A stretch of 64,000 nucleotides of DNA from Branchinecta lynchi (lineage: Eukaryota; Arthropoda; Branchiopoda; Anostraca; Branchinectidae): contig JAKZAP010000014.1 of the NCBI GenBank assembly GCA_023053575.1, forward strand, positions 5,084,001-5,148,000. Direction: 5' to 3'. Positions 43,086 through 55,230 of this stretch are shown here, piece after piece (within the stretch, counting starts at the first letter, position 1; each line of letters starts with the position of its first letter). Position numbers and translations under genes: made by a program. The notes beneath the pieces were generated by a model that searched no databases, had not been told where the DNA came from, and was given only the letters and a program-made list of their open reading frames with translations.

Positions 43086-43384
43086 CATCAACTTAGCAAG
43101 TTGACAACGTTATAGCATGATTAGGGTGATAAGAAAATGCAAAACAGGCTGAAGAAGAAATGATACTGGAAGTACGTGCTTCACCATTACTGCTATGGTT
43201 TCAGGCTTTTCCTACTAAAAAATTATCAGATAATAACTTTCCTCGAACAGGTATAGATATCGTTTTATTGATCCAACTCGTAGCGCCGAATTGGCAGTAA
43301 ATATGTCCACCATTACATTTAAAGGATTACAATAACTGATATAATAGCCAGTTCAACAATCCCCTTAGAGGCAAGTTTTTTGTT

Positions 43385-43540
43385 TAAAGTTCAACTGAAA
43401 ACCCAACTTTATCGTAGGCTATTCTCCATCTGGATATACTTAATCATTTCGGCTGTGTTGAGAGATTATTGATTTTCACAACTAGCTTCTCGTAGTCCGT
43501 CGAGAATATGGCTGGCTCCCCGAAGCTCAGCAAGTAGCCT
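43385..43540 (+). repeat. Dispersed repeat D3, 5' fragment (diverged)
   Basis: TAAAGTTCAACTGAAAACCCA and TGTTGAGAGATTATTGATTTTC resemble the start of 35,630-36,070. Ends at the adjacent MITE. Confidence 0.45.
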
Positions 43541-43541
43541 A

Positions 43542-43708
43542 AACTATAAAAAGTTTCTCCGAGTAAGGATTAAAGTTAACTGAAGTATTTGCTACTGGGA
43601 TTAATCTTATCTCTACTGTGATAAGATAATCCGAATTAGAGATAAGATTATCTTTTTAAAGACAAAATTAATTCATGTAGCAGCTACTGCAAGATGTTTT
43701 TTGCACTG
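43542..43708. mobile_element. Tc1/mariner-type MITE, copy B (inverted)
   Basis: TA on both sides (43,540-43,541 and 43,709-43,710). Right end TTTTTTGCACTG. Interior GGATTAAAGTTAACTG, GGGATTAATCTTATCTC. Left end decayed (AACTATAAAAAG). Confidence 0.75.
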
Positions 43709-44222
43709 TAGCCTACTGACACAAATCGTAGGATAAAAGATCCTCAAAAGATACGCGCCGCGCTGAGGGTAAAATACCTCCAGTGATTATCTTGTGACGT
43801 CACAGGAGATTTTGCGGCCTACATGCTTATCTATAATGAGCTATGCTAACCTAAAAGAAGCTAAAACTTCAGGAATATGCGGCGTCGTACAATTTATGTC
43901 TCAATACCATACTGTCAGATAGAAAGATAGATAGAAAGTTTACTGTAAAAATCGACTATCGTGGTTATAAAACCAAATTTTCGATTATTGTCAAACTAAC
44001 AGAAAAAAATCGTCTGTCGTGACGTAACGTCATACGATGAGGACCTAACATACGATCTGACTGCCCCTAGAACGGTTTATAAATGTAAACACGACCGGCG
44101 CCTCGCTGGCCGCTCGGCTCTATATATAATATAGACTTAAATATTTTCACCGATAGGAATAAACTAAAAATTTTCGAGTTTTGCAACCATTTAGATCCTT
44201 GGATGGCACGTATATTTCTATG
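43709..44222. other. No gene recognised
   Basis: Nothing supported; an imperfect AAGATAGATAGAAAG run lies at 43,921-43,940. Confidence 0.4.
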
Positions 44223-44230
44223 CCTAGAGA

Positions 44231-44407
44231 CAAGGCCGTATCCAGGGGGGGGGGGTAGGGGGTTGACCCCCCCCCCCCCCGAAACAGACAAAATTAATCA
44301 TTTTTATAGGCTTTTCCCTCTCATCTATGTGTTTTTGTACTTTTTTTGTCCGACTAGCAGGCAATAACCCCCCCCCCTCCCGAAATAAATTCCTGGATAC
44401 GGGCCTG
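44231..44407. mobile_element. hAT-type MITE, family H2
   Basis: 177 bp with ends CAAGGCCGTATCCAGG and CCTGGATACGGGCCTG, G- and C-tracts just inside, and a perfect 8-bp target-site duplication CCTAGAGA (44,223-44,230 and 44,408-44,415). Confidence 0.9.
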
Positions 44408-44415
44408 CCTAGAGA

Positions 44416-44879
44416 TGTAGCTTTTAAGGTTAGTTATTTTTCTTTTTTTGGTTGGCGGGGGGGGTGGGGGGTCTTTGGCAATTTAAAATTGCTCTTTCCA
44501 AACATCACTAACAACAGTGATACTAGGTATGAAAGATTTTACACACAGACAAAAGAAGCTTCTTCTGGAATTGCGGAGTAAGATCGTGTTTTCAAACATA
44601 TTCAAACACATTAGTGGTCCGGATCGTGAGTGAATTTTCACATTTTATCATTTGACCCTAAAGCAGTTCACTTATGACAGGGTTTAATACAGTTGCCCCC
44701 CCCCCCCTACAGATGCGCCATCTAAAAAAAAAAATGCAACAATCTCTGCTTATTATTACTTTGTCAGTAACTGGCAATTTTTTTTTTACTAAATTTGGAA
44801 ATCTACGATTCCACTTTCGCAGCTTGATAGATAATCTAGGGCTCCTATTAGGGAAGGGCCTGGCTACGAAGCCTCATTT
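44416..44879. other. No gene recognised
   Basis: G-tract near 44,457-44,470 and C-tract near 44,696-44,707. Frames of 84-130 codons have no recognisable content. Confidence 0.4.
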
Positions 44880-46450
44880 CTACAGCCTAAACAACTTCCA
44901 CTTCCTTCCAACATTCGTTAAGAGTCAACGTCTCTTTATTTATCATAACCAAACTGGGGCAAGCTCTCTAAGGGGAAACCAGTTTCCAAACAAAGATGAA
45001 CGCCCAAAACTTCTCCAGCAAAACAAATCTTTTTTCACCATCTCTCGACCTACTAAGACTTATTAGAAGCGACCATAGAAGCAAATCCTCCTATTGATGC
45101 CGAGTCTCTTCAAAAAGACCTTGACCAGATCTGCTAGTGGATGATTCAATGGGCCATGGAGGCCAATACAGATAAATGTCACCACCTTCGTCTTGGCCCT
45201 ACTACCCTTGACCATCGTTACACCTTGGACGGAAGGACGATTTCGATAACCACCTCTGAGCGTGACCTCGGGGTAGTTATGGATACACATCTAAAATTTT
45301 CAACACATTACGAAACTATCATCAAAAAAACTACCAGAATTGTAAATCTTATGAGAAGGACCTTTACATTCAAGGACAATTCCCTGTTACCTACTTTATT
45401 TAAGGCTCTAGCTCGTCCACTAATTGAATATGGCCAAGTAACAACGAGGCCCTTCTATAACAAGGACATCATCGCCGTTGAGCAAGTTCAGAGACGAGCA
45501 ACAAAAACAGTGCCAGCCATTCACCATCTGCCTTATGAACATCGACTTAAAAAATTACGATTACCCAGTTTATCTTATAGATTTCTCCGAGGTGATTTGA
45601 TTGAAACTTTTAAGATTTGTCATAGTTACTATGATAACATAAGGCCTGATCATGTCATCACTTTCAATCACAATGGTCTCAGAGGACACAGCTTGAAAAT
45701 TCGTGGTGAGAAATTCCGAAAAGACATTGGAAAATAGAGCTTCAAAAACCGGATAGTGGAATACTGGAATAATCTCACCGAAAATGTCGTAAATGCCGAA
45801 AATATCAATCAGTTTAAAGCAGGCGTGGATCGGCACCTGGCTGAAATTGAATTTAGTGTACACAGTGTCTCGAGAAATTAACAGAGGCAAAAGCCTTTTT
45901 TACTGTAGTTATATTATTGAAATAACCTTCCCTCCACCCTCGCCAACAGTCTCTCTTCAATCGTATGTCAAGATTCAACGACTCTTTTTTGACAGACAAC
46001 ATATCCAAACTGGGACAAGCCTACAGCTATTCAAAGGGAAAAACAAGTTTAAACAGAACTGAACCCCCATGAGCTTCTCCGGCACCCATTCAAGAACTCG
46101 ATCTGCGAATCATTCTTTTTCAACTGACCTACTACGGCTTAACAGTTCTTTTGATTACAAACAACTGAAACATCTCCCCCTTTTTCAAATACTCTTCCCC
46201 TCGCCAACAGCCCCCTTCAATCGTATATTGAGATTCAACGACTCATTATTAAACCAAACTGGAACAAGCCTTACTACTCAAAATGAGAGTCAGTTTCAAA
46301 ATAGAGACGAACGCTCATGAACTACTCAAGCACACATTCCTGAGTTCAACCAACGTATCTTCTGTCACCCTTAGTTGACCTACTAAGGCTTAACAGTTCA
46401 ACGCACTCTTCAAAGATGTTTTTATTAGAAACGACCGTAGAAACATATTC
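44880..46450 (+). repeat. Degenerate 200-260 bp tandem repeat, split by LINE-D
   Basis: Units near 44,880-45,065, 45,920-46,145, 46,180-46,400 and a partial one to about 46,450 share GATTCAACGACTC, AACTGGGACAAGCCT, CATGAACTNCTC and TTGACCTACTAAGGCTTA. LINE-D sits between the first and second unit. Confidence 0.65.
45066..45881 (+). pseudogene. LINE-D: CR1-like RT C-terminal domain (broken)
   Basis: One reading frame runs to TAA at 45,879-45,881 but carries two in-frame TAG codons: one in QIC-stop-WMIQWAM and one at 45,735-45,737. Motifs: MEANTDKCHHLRLG, SERDLGVVMDTHLKF, LARPLIEYGQV, VEQVQRRATKTVP, RLKKLRLPSLSYR and WNNLTENVV. These are the standard blocks after the RT active site in CR1/Jockey-type LINEs. 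The catalytic part is missing, so this is a 5'-truncated insertion. The LINE-E fragment at 16,821-17,510 is a related but distinct copy. Confidence 0.85.
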
Positions 46451-47258
46451 CCCCTATTCAAATAATCTTCCCCCACGCACTTCTATCATTCACGGTCCAC
46501 TGGAATCCCTCCAAGCATCTAACGTGGATCAATAAGAAAGAATTCTAAACAACTCATTTAGCAAAGAATGATAGGCAATTTCCCAATTTCTGAGCCTAAT
46601 GCTTATTGTCATCGAGGCTAGGGAAGGGGGGATAGAACCAGCCTTACGACTAGGAGTATATAGCCCCTTCTACCAGAGGGGACCAAAAGGCGGGCGTAAA
46701 GTTTAACCGAATAGGTCTGAGATCCGACATGACACATCACTTACTCACTTCAGAAGGCCAGAAAATCCGATAAAAAGGCGTTAGGGTACTTCATTTGTCC
46801 GTTTTCCACAGATAATCGATTTCATCAAATGAAGAAAATATTTAGGGTTTGTCTTACCTATATGAGCTTGTCACTCATGAAATATTTACCATCTCTACAA
46901 ATGTAAGCCGCTGCCGAAAACTATCGTAAAAATATCCGATTCGTTTGCAATTCATGTGGGCCGAGAAGGTGGGAGACACCATCATTTTTCGATGGGTCGG
47001 ATTTTTACGAACACACTGTTACCTTTGTTTCCCCCAAAATCCTCACGGTAGCCAACGTTATCCACATATTACTTGAACACAATTCACTCCTGAACGCCAA
47101 TCCGCCATTGCTAATTAACTATTCATTGATCTCCTGACGCTGGTCAAAAGATTACAAAAACCTTCGAGGAGATCGAGTTGCGTGTAAGAGGATTGAAACA
47201 ATTAAGTATATCGCCATGTGGACGTTTAGATACGTCGGAAGAAGAAATAACTGGCCAG
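46451..47258. other. No gene recognised
   Basis: Nothing supported. A minus-strand GAAGTGAGTAAG donor-like string near 46,755 has no open exon behind it. Confidence 0.4.
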
Positions 47259-47648
47259 TTTGACATTTTTTGGTCTCGGAAGCTGAATATTACTTAGCTC
47301 AATTTCAGAATCTTCAAGAAATCACTATAACCAGTTTAGTATAATTTACGACGTGTGTTTATTGTGATCTAGTTTACGTCCTTAATTCTTTGGTTGGACT
47401 TACGGGAATTAACAAGAAAAAACAGAAAACAAAATATATAAAGAAATCGATAATTTGACATTTTTTGGTCTCGGAAGCTGAATATTATTTAGCTCAATTT
47501 CAGAATCTTCAAGAAATCACTATAACAAGTTTATTATAATTTACGACGTTTGTTTATAGTGATCTAGTTTACATACTTAATTGTTCGGAAAGTCTTAATT
47601 AACAAGAAAAAACAGAAAACAGAATATATAAAGAAATCGATAATGCAA
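47259..47648 (+). repeat. 195-bp tandem duplication
   Basis: Two copies (47,259-47,453 and 47,454-47,648) about 90% identical: TTTGACATTTTTTGGTCTCGG, TCAGAATCTTCAAGAAATCAC and ATATATAAAGAAATCGATAAT. No coding content. Confidence 0.85.
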
Positions 47649-48224
47649 AGAATTAGTTTCTTTTTTTAATACATTTTCCATATGCCTGCTCCAATAACAA
47701 AAATTTGTTAGATCCAAAGTCAAACTATTATTCCATCCTCCCCATATCGGCCGCTTTCGACACGCACCGCTAGATGACCCAGCGGTTGGATTGAGTCGTG
47801 GCTTCATCTTGGGTCTTGGATGGGGGGTTCTAAACGTTGCAAGTGCTAGAATGCTTATGATATAACTCATTTAAAATCATTTTCCTACTTTGTAGAGGCG
47901 TAAACTTTCCAAGCTTCCCACACTATCGCACTGGAATACAGGCCTTTGTTAAAATTCAAATTCTCCGGCGTCTCTTAATCTCCGTGTCCGGAATCCGGAT
48001 GAATTTTGGGTTGTTGTACTAGCCGCGCTAACTCTGAATGTTATTACTAGAGCCTCTGCTGAAAAATGTAAAACCCTTAGATGAGTCAGAATATGTCAGC
48101 CTATTTCTATTAGATGAAAAAAAAGCTACCTTTTCAGTTACACTTTAATACATGTTTATTAATTAATTAAAGAGTTTTAGTTTCGCCAAAATGACGAGGC
48201 AACAGTTGTGTTTTATTTCAATTC
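47649..48224. other. No gene recognised
   Basis: A 91-codon minus-strand frame (47,595-47,870) has no recognisable content. Nothing else supported. Confidence 0.4.
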
Positions 48225-48287
48225 TTTTATTTTACATACTCCGCTTTTCAAATGGCGGGTGAGAAATAAATTACTTACTTACTTATA
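48225..48287 (+). mobile_element. LINE 3' end with ACTT tail (short)
   Basis: ACTCCGCTTTTCAAATGGCGGGTGAG then AAATAAATTACTTACTTACTT. Same 3' terminus as 21,040-21,335 and 56,545-56,825; extremely truncated. Confidence 0.7.
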
Positions 48288-48379
48288 TGTTCTTGTCAAT
48301 TACTTATTGTGGGAATATTTATAAGCAATGAACTGAAAGACTAAAGTTTATTCAAACAATGTTTACAACGGATATACGT

Positions 48380-48460
48380 CAGCTACGATTCTTCATCAGC
48401 GATATTTCGGCCCTTCTTGGCAAGGGTCCTCGTCAGGCTGTCAATCTTCTGGGTCAACGT
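48380..48460 (-). repeat. Dispers repeat 'CTTGCCAAGAAGGGC' copy
   Basis: TACGTCAGCTACGATTCTTC, AGCGATATTTCGGCCCTTCTTGG, CAAGGGTCCTCGTCAGGCTG. Same family as 14,730-15,000 and 50,660-50,770. Confidence 0.6.
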
Positions 48461-49387
48461 CGGGGAAGGAAACAAACCTGAAACCTGGATCCGTTTCGCA
48501 TCGTCGAATATGATTCGCACTCTGCTTGGACTGAAGGAATATTTAATAATGGTCACATCAACCAAAATAGCAAAATATTTCGAGACCAAAGAATTGAGAT
48601 CTGCTTATCGTACAGCCGAGAGGATTAATGATTATCAGAGAGTCGCAGACTGAGTCCAAGCTCTTGATCACAGGCGGTTGACACGTAATAATTAACTGAA
48701 CGTCGTCCAGATTAATCACCCAATGGCCGGAACGATCGATCATATATTAAGGGAAGAGATCATCCCCATCATCATCAGAGCGGAAAGCCATTCATTCCAA
48801 GGCCAGCAAGCAATCTTACATGGTAGTAAGTTTATTACCTCTGTGCTCGGATATTTCCATTTAGCTTGAAAGGTCAATTAACAGCCTAGAGCCCCTTAGA
48901 CCATAAATAAAAGTCTGGCCATTTTTGCTAACCTTGTCGACGTCGGACAAATGACTGCCTCTATTTGGACTCGGCTGGATTTATTATGGAAGGTTTTCCG
49001 GATCCCATTTGGTACCCTTTCTGCCTAATAGGAAGTCATGCGAGGCCAAAAAGTAATGGCGGAGAAGTACTGGCTCGAACTCGGTTAGGAGCTGGCTTTC
49101 CATCTCCTCCTATCTATTTTGGAGTAAAAGTATGTTACTTCGGACGTTGCCTAACTCTTAAAGGCGATGAACAATATGATGAAATTAGAAAAATAGTACA
49201 TATTCATACAGAGTACTCAGCGCAGAAAAATATTTTAAGTAAAATAAAGTTTTGCTGATGTCCAAGGGACATTTTTAATTTAAATGGAGAAAAGTTAAAA
49301 CTTTCAGTCCCTTATTAATAACAAACCCGAAGTTGATGAAAATACAGAAACAAACTTTTCCTGTCATCGCTCCTATCGCCCCCCAAT
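48461..49387. other. No gene recognised
   Basis: A 97-codon plus-strand frame (48,965-49,258) is moderately protein-like (GDEQYDEIRKIVHIHTEYS) but has no splice context or family I recognise. Confidence 0.35.
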
Positions 49388-49467
49388 CAATTTGCCCGAA
49401 TAAGATATATTCAAACAATGTTTACAACGAATATACTTCAGCTAAGATTCTTCTTCAGCGATATTTC

Positions 49468-50590
49468 GTTTTTTGGGATCCCAAAACGTAAATGGAGGGA
49501 TACCTATGACATCGCAAAAGTTGTCCGTCCGTCTGTCCGTCTGTAAACACGATAACTCTCGAAGGGAATGAGATATTTTGATGAAACTTGGTGTGAGGAT
49601 TCGTTGGGTCGTCGGACCAGTCAAGTTCGTAGATGGGCTTTGTAGCCCTACATTTAGGGGTGGGGGAGGGGTTCAAATTACGGGGCAAACAAAATATTTT
49701 GAAACAGCTAATTTGATAGTCGATTATCGGGTAAGAAGACATGCTGAACATGATGGTGAAAACCATTTTGTAATCGGACAAGTAGTTAGCCCGGAATCTG
49801 GCCAAAACCGGAAAGTTTGTTAAAAAGTAAAAGTTTTATTTGATGTTGATTAAATGTTCAATTTAGGGGTAGGAAGACATGCTGAGGACGATGGCGAAAA
49901 CCATTTTCTCGACGGACAAGAAGTTCGCCAGGAATCCGGCCCAAACCGGATAGTTTGTTAAAATTAAAAGTTTTATTTGGAGTTGATTAGATATTCGATT
50001 TAGGGCAAGAAGACATGCTGAACACTAATGTGAAAAAAATTGCTACCTGGACATGTAGTTCCCCCCGAATCCGGCCAAAACCGGAAAATTGTTAGAAGCT
50101 TAAGTTTTATTTCTAGTTGATAAGAAGAGACGCTGAATCCGTGTTTGACAATCTTATTTTACCCGGAAATATAGTTCGACCGGAATCCGGCTGGAGTCGG
50201 AAAATTTGTTATAAGTTAAATTTTTATTTGAAGTTGATTAGATGTTCATTATTGGGGAAAAAGATACCCTGAGTTAGTTTTTGAGCTTTCTTTTTTCGCC
50301 GGACAAGTAGTTCTGGAGTTCGGCCGAAACCAGGAAATTGGCAGAAGAGGCAGGAAGTTTTCGTCAAAACAGATATGACTTATACGGGTAAAAACACATG
50401 CTGAATCTATATCTGAACTTGGTTTTCTCAGACGACTAGCTATTTGCCCTTGATCTGTTTCTGAATTTTATTTGTAAAAATGTTCAAGGAGTCTGGCGAT
50501 GACTGGATCTGGCTAAGACAAGACCCAGTTGTCTGGATCAGATATTGGATTTTTGGGATCCCATCGAAACCTTTGGTCTTGTTCCTTACA
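49468..50590 (-). mobile_element. P137 composite element, copy 5 (both ends)
   Basis: TTTTTTGGGATCCCAAAACG at the left, microsatellite GTCCGTCTGTCC (49,510-49,540), conserved tail, six to seven core repeats, and ATTTTTGGGATCCCATCG then AAACCTTTGGTCTTG at the right. It has interrupted a CTTGCCAAGAAGGGC-type repeat at its left edge (TCAGCGATATTTCG is directly adjacent, 49,454-49,467). Confidence 0.8.
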
Positions 50591-50659
50591 GTGGTATTTG
50601 AAAGTAATTTGGCTAATAAGATAGTTTTAGTTATTTATTGTAAGTTTGTTTCCTTCACC

Positions 50660-50810
50660 GACGTGACCCTGAAGATTGAGGTCCCGACGAGGACCCTTGC
50701 CAAGAAGGGCAAAAATATCGCTGCTAAAGCATCGTAGCTGACGTACCCATTTTATGCATTATTTATTATTTGAAGGACACCTGAACAAGGACACCATACT
50801 TGAACACACC
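50660..50810 (+). repeat. Dispersed repeat 'CTTGCCAAGAAGGGC' copy plus LINE-adjacent sequence
   Basis: GACGAGGACCCTTGCCAAGAAGG and GCAAAAATATCGCTGC at 50,686-50,725, then GAAGGACACCTGAACAAGG, as at 15,200 and 15,600. Ends at a 20-bp direct repeat ATGAGGACCTAAGCCAA (50,811 and 50,831). Confidence 0.55.
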
Positions 50811-50814
50811 ATGA

Positions 50815-51711
50815 GGACCTAAGCCAACCAATGAGGACCTAAGCCAAGACAACTCTAAGCCAAAATCTCGAAATTTGGAGTCGAATGATAAAAGGTTCAA
50901 CCTAGTTTTCCATGATTTCAGACCCACGAGGCTAGGCCCATCACTGACGGCGGACGTTATTTCATTACTGGACTATTGCTTTCCACCTTTGAATATTTCG
51001 CTTCACGACATTGTTGAAGCTTACCGACTACGAGCAGGTCCTGTAGTGGTAAAATTCGCAACGATGGTCCTCCGTAATCACGTGCTAAAGAATGCGAAAA
51101 TAATTCGAAGAGAACAAATTGGCGTCAGCCCAGATTATTCTTTAATCCAGCGAGAAGCGCGTCGAGCACTCAAGCCATTTCTAGAAAAGGAATTAGACGA
51201 AAATCTACTTGCATACCTGAGAGATGATAAACTCTTAGTAGACGGTTAACTATTTGCATATGATGTTGCGACGAGAAATTTGAAAAAAGTAGTTCGAACG
51301 GAGGGTGGTTTTGAAGAGTCTGTGGCTTCTAGAGTCACCCAAAATGAAGCCCAACACAGCGGAATGGAAACAGATCAGTTGCCCCAGGTTAATGACCCTC
51401 CGAAGCAACCGGAACCAGGGACTAGTTGGTCGGCAGAGCCAGTAACAAGTCGAGAAACAGTTGATGGGGAGAGCTCAGATGGTAATAGTGATGCTAGTAC
51501 GGTTAAAGAGTTCCCTGTTAGGTATCCTGGTCAAGCAGCAACAGGAGGCCGCGCCCGAAAGAGCAGTGAAATCAGCCCGGTTGAGTATGAGAGGAACGCC
51601 CCCAAAAATCCTCGAGTGGGAAACGGAAACGTTGCACGTGCAGGGAACCGTTCGAACAGGGGACGAAGTGACAGGTTCACGGGGAATTACTATCGGTTAC
51701 TAGGTTATTAG
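50815..51711 (+). pseudogene. LINE-B ORF1 (RRM-like nucleic acid-binding protein)
   Basis: One plus-strand frame of about 299 codons, broken by a single in-frame TAA at 51,247-51,249. The first part (RFNLVFHDF, IVEAYRLRAGPVVVKFATM, VSPDYSLIQREARRALKPFL, DDKLLVDG) has the layout of the L1-type ORF1 RNA-recognition domain and C-terminal domain. The second part is a low-complexity acidic and basic linker. No ATG is seen near the start. An upstream TGA at 50,812-50,814 limits the frame, so the copy may be 5'-truncated. The endonuclease follows at 51,740. Confidence 0.75.
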
Positions 51712-51739
51712 GTTACTAGGGTGAAGAGGGCCATGCGCA

Positions 51740-52583
51740 GAGTTTAAAGATTGTGGAATGGAACATTCAGGGATATAGTGATGCAAAGTTAAATGATTTA
51801 TTTCGTTTTGGAAGTTGGGATATTGTTGGTATTGTAGAAAGTTGGAGGAGTGATCCGATTGTACGAAAAAATTATGATTCTTTTGGAGTATCACGGAAAA
51901 GAAGTAAAAATAATCGACTATACGGTGGTGTTTCTATTTTAGTTAAGAAAGGTACATTTAGCAAATGTGAACAGCTGAAATCGTCATCTGAAAATACTGT
52001 ATGGATGAAGTTAATTTTGGAAATGTTTCGTTAATTGTTTGTTCTAGAGTCACCCATTCCGCCGGAGACAGGCAGCTATAGCGATAAGGAGGATACATGG
52101 GGAATTCTGTTTAATGAAACTTATCAGAACAAGTGTGTACACAGTAGTCACCATTTTGTGTTTTTAGGAGACTTCAACGGGTACACCAGCAATAAAATTG
52201 AAAGGACATTTGAACCATCGCTACCTCAGGATGAGCCTGGTTCTGGATCTTTTGGAATGATTGGGAATAGTCCGGAAGAACGAGCGGAAAGACTGGTGGA
52301 AAGGACAAGTAAGGACCAACATCGGAAAGTTAACAAATGGGGCGGGAAAATACTAGATTATTGTGAAATGGAGAATTTGGTTTTATTGAATGGAAGACTG
52401 GGGCGTGATAAAAATGTGGGTGATTTCACTTGTTTTGCGGGTAAGAAGACAAGTATAGTTGATTACATTTTAGTGGATATGTCTCTCTGGTCATGGTGTA
52501 TAGATTTCAGGGTGCTTTCGGCGGTTGGTTCGGATCACGTGCCAATAGAAGCGAATATAGAATTTGGAATGCAGGCCAGATAG
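51740..52583 (+). pseudogene. LINE-B AP endonuclease domain (broken)
   Basis: Blocks in order: VEWNIQGYSDAKL (the usual N-I-x-G start), DIVGIVESW (catalytic Glu), FLGDFNGYTSN, SIVDYILVDMS and GSDHVPIEANI (catalytic Asp-His). A stop at 52,032-52,034 and probable small indels around it break the frame. This matches apurinic-type LINE endonucleases, which make the target nick. Inactive as it stands. Confidence 0.85.
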
Positions 52584-53184
52584 TTAGAAACTTAGAAACA
52601 GGATATAATTTAGCGGATAGGAGGATGGTGTTCCCAAAAATTAAGTCAGAATATGTAAGTGATAAAACTTCGATTAGTAGGTTATAGAAGCAATTAATAG
52701 AGGAAGAGCTAGGCAAATGCACGTCTACTGTTGTCTCAGGAGAAATGGAGAATGGAATTGATTCAATATGTAAAATTATTAGAGAGGTAAGTAAAGGAGA
52801 AGAGGCCGACGATAAACGTAGGTCCAGGAAACAAGGTAAGGATTTTTTTTATGTAGAATGCGAAGATAAGAGAAGGGAGGTTATAGTTGCTCTATCTAGA
52901 ATTAAGAAAAGTACTTCAGTATATAAATATTGTTAGAGATGTATAGGGACCAACGAAGGCAGTATAAGCAGTTAATCAAAAAGAAAAAAATATGAAATTC
53001 AGCATCAAAGAATTAAAATTATGGAAGAAGATTATGTTATGAAGAATAAGAAAGAATTTTGGGATGGAATTAATGGGTCATTTCGAGGGGGGCATCATGG
53101 TCAGAATACCTGGAAAATAAACACTCGAGTGAAGATAATCTACAGACGTTAACGCTGCAATTGAGGGAAAAAACATAATTTCCT
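52584..53184 (+). pseudogene. LINE-B linker (broken)
   Basis: Lysine- and glutamate-rich frames in two registers (SKGEEADDKRRSRKQGKDF; VALSRIKKSTSVYKY), as expected for the linker between endonuclease and RT. Multiple frameshifts and stops. Confidence 0.6.
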
Positions 53185-54123
53185 ATGAGAGAGGAGGATT
53201 ACGCACTGACGAATCCTGTTAATCCAGAAGAGGTCTGGGATTCGATGAAGAAGATGAGAGGGGGATCGTCACCGGGTCCAGACGGGATACCCACGATTAT
53301 TTGGAAACGTGTCAGAACGTATCTACTAACAACGTTGGCACTGCTGTTTTCGGGCATACTACGAAAGTGTGTATGAAGCAATGGAGTTTGTCAATAATGA
53401 CACCCCTGTTTAAAAAAGGTAATAAGCAGGAGCATGGGAATTATAGAGGGGTACATCTAGGGAGCAGTATATCAAAGATTTTTTGTAAGATTTTAGATTC
53501 AAGGTTAAAAAAATGGTTAGATTGTAGGGAGGTTTTAAATCAGGTACAAGCGGGGTTTAGACAAGGATATGGACCAATGAATAATATTTTCGCACTAAAA
53601 GTTTTGATAAATAAGTATACTAAGCCTAGAAACGGAAGGCTGTACGTAGCATTCATAGATCTTAAAGGGGCTTTCGACAATGTAGATAGAGTTCTGTTAA
53701 TGGATAGTTTGCTAAGGATAGGACTACCGACTACATTTGTATTGATGTTAGCAGTGATATATAGGTTAACTCGTTTGATAGTTAGAGTGGGGAAAGAATT
53801 GTCAAGAATAATAAGTTACAATTTGGGAGTTAAACAAGGATGTATTCTGTCGCCAAAACTGTTCCGAATTTGTATAAATGATGTTGTTGAGTTCATGTTA
53901 AAACAAGGAGCACCTACAGTTTCTTTAGACTTACCTGTGCTATGTATGCTCCTTTTCGCTGATGATATTGTTTTGGTAAGTGAAAGTGGAAATAATTTGC
54001 AGGTTTTACTTGATTTGTTAAGGATGTATTTAGAAGGCAAGAAACTTGAGCTAAACACAGGTAAGACGGTAGTGTTAGTATTTAGGAAAGGAGGGAATTT
54101 GAGGTCTGAGGATAAGTTCAAGT
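53185..54123 (+). pseudogene. LINE-B reverse transcriptase (broken)
   Basis: GGSSPGPDGIPTIIW opens the domain. After a frameshift near 53,370 the long frame (to 54,123) gives PLFKKGNKQEHGNYRGVHLG, QAGFRQGYGPMNNIFALK, motif A FIDLKGAFDNV, motif B GVKQGCILSPKLF, motif C LLFADDIVLVSE (FADD catalytic box) and motif D LELNTGKTVVLVF. All core RT motifs are present, but the N-terminal frameshift and the break at 54,123 prevent a complete product. This is a non-LTR LINE enzyme that copies its own RNA at a nicked target. Confidence 0.9.
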
Positions 54124-55230
54124 AAGCAGGTAGAGAAATTGAAGTGAAAGAAGAATGGACATATTTAGGAATAAGGTTTAGAGAACATATTTAGTAAACA
54201 TATTGAAAAGAGCGTAAAGGAAGGAAGATTATGTTCAAATTTGATTTTGAGGAGTGAATTGAAGGATAAGGATATACTTTAATGTCTAATGGTAGTTGGA
54301 AGGAACATATTGCAGAGATGGGTAAAAGAGGTAAAGCTGCATCGTTTGCAGTTTTAAGAAACGAGACGTTAATGAAAGTTCAGGACCTCAAGATACATAA
54401 GCACGTATTTAATTCTAAAATTTTACCTACGATCCATTATGGGGCAGAGCTCTGGGGCTGCGAGGCTGCTACGCAACTTGAATCGATTCAGCTACAACAC
54501 TACAAGAGATTAATGGGTTTACATCAAACAACCCATACACAAGTAATGAAAGGAGAATTAGGTTTGCTGTCTCTTAGAACGCGTAGGCTAGTGCAAGTAG
54601 TTAGATTTTGGTTAAAAAAAGTAATTCTCCAAGAAGATAGGCTGCTGAAAGTGGCATACTTAGAGACCCTCGGATCAAAAAAGAAGCGTTCTTGGCCTTG
54701 GCAAGTAAAAAAGCTGTTGGACGAAGCTGGACTGTCGTATGCTTGGAATGATGGACATGGTGATGCCAAAGATTTGGATTATTTACTTCAGTACTTCAGG
54801 ACCAAGAAACTCAGTTATGGAATGATTCTATTCGGAAGTCGGAGACGCTCACTAATCATCCGAAGTTTAAGAATTTGTTTGGATTAGAATTTTATTTTAA
54901 GCTAGGTCTACCCGCAGAAATATTAAAGATGTGGTTCCAACTCCGTGCGAACTGTCTCCCATTACGAAGTAGGAAAAAGGTTTTTGAAAAGAATAGGTCT
55001 TTGCCAGTGGCTGAGTGTGCTTGCCGATTTTGTGGTGAGGTAGAAGAGAGTTTATGCCATCTGCTGACAGATTGTCCGGGGGAGGGGGGGGGGGGGAAAG
55101 AAATTAGAGATAGTTTTTTTGGTGGGGTGCCCATACTATTTCCTGGTATTATGAAGTCGACAAATCGTCAGGTAATTCGGTCGGTATGTAAATATTTTAA
55201 GTGTATACTGGAAGTTTAGATCGGAGGTAA
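54124..55230 (+). pseudogene. LINE-B C-terminal domain with zinc knuckle (broken)
   Basis: 54,282-54,887 contains SKILPTIHYGAELWGCEAAT, YKRLMGLHQTTHT and GELGLLSLRTRRLVQVVRFW. This C-terminal region (Y-G-A-E-x-W-G, then G-E-L-G-x-x-x-L) is shared with LINE-C. 54,875-55,219 continues in another frame to the knuckle CRFCGEVEESLCHLLTDC (CX2CX8HX4C). A G-tract at 55,082-55,096 lies just after the knuckle. Confidence 0.8.

Noticed and set aside
51280..51711. Separate 143-codon gene after the LINE-B ORF1
   Set aside because: Same frame as the upstream ORF1 with only one TAA between; it is the C-terminal linker of ORF1.
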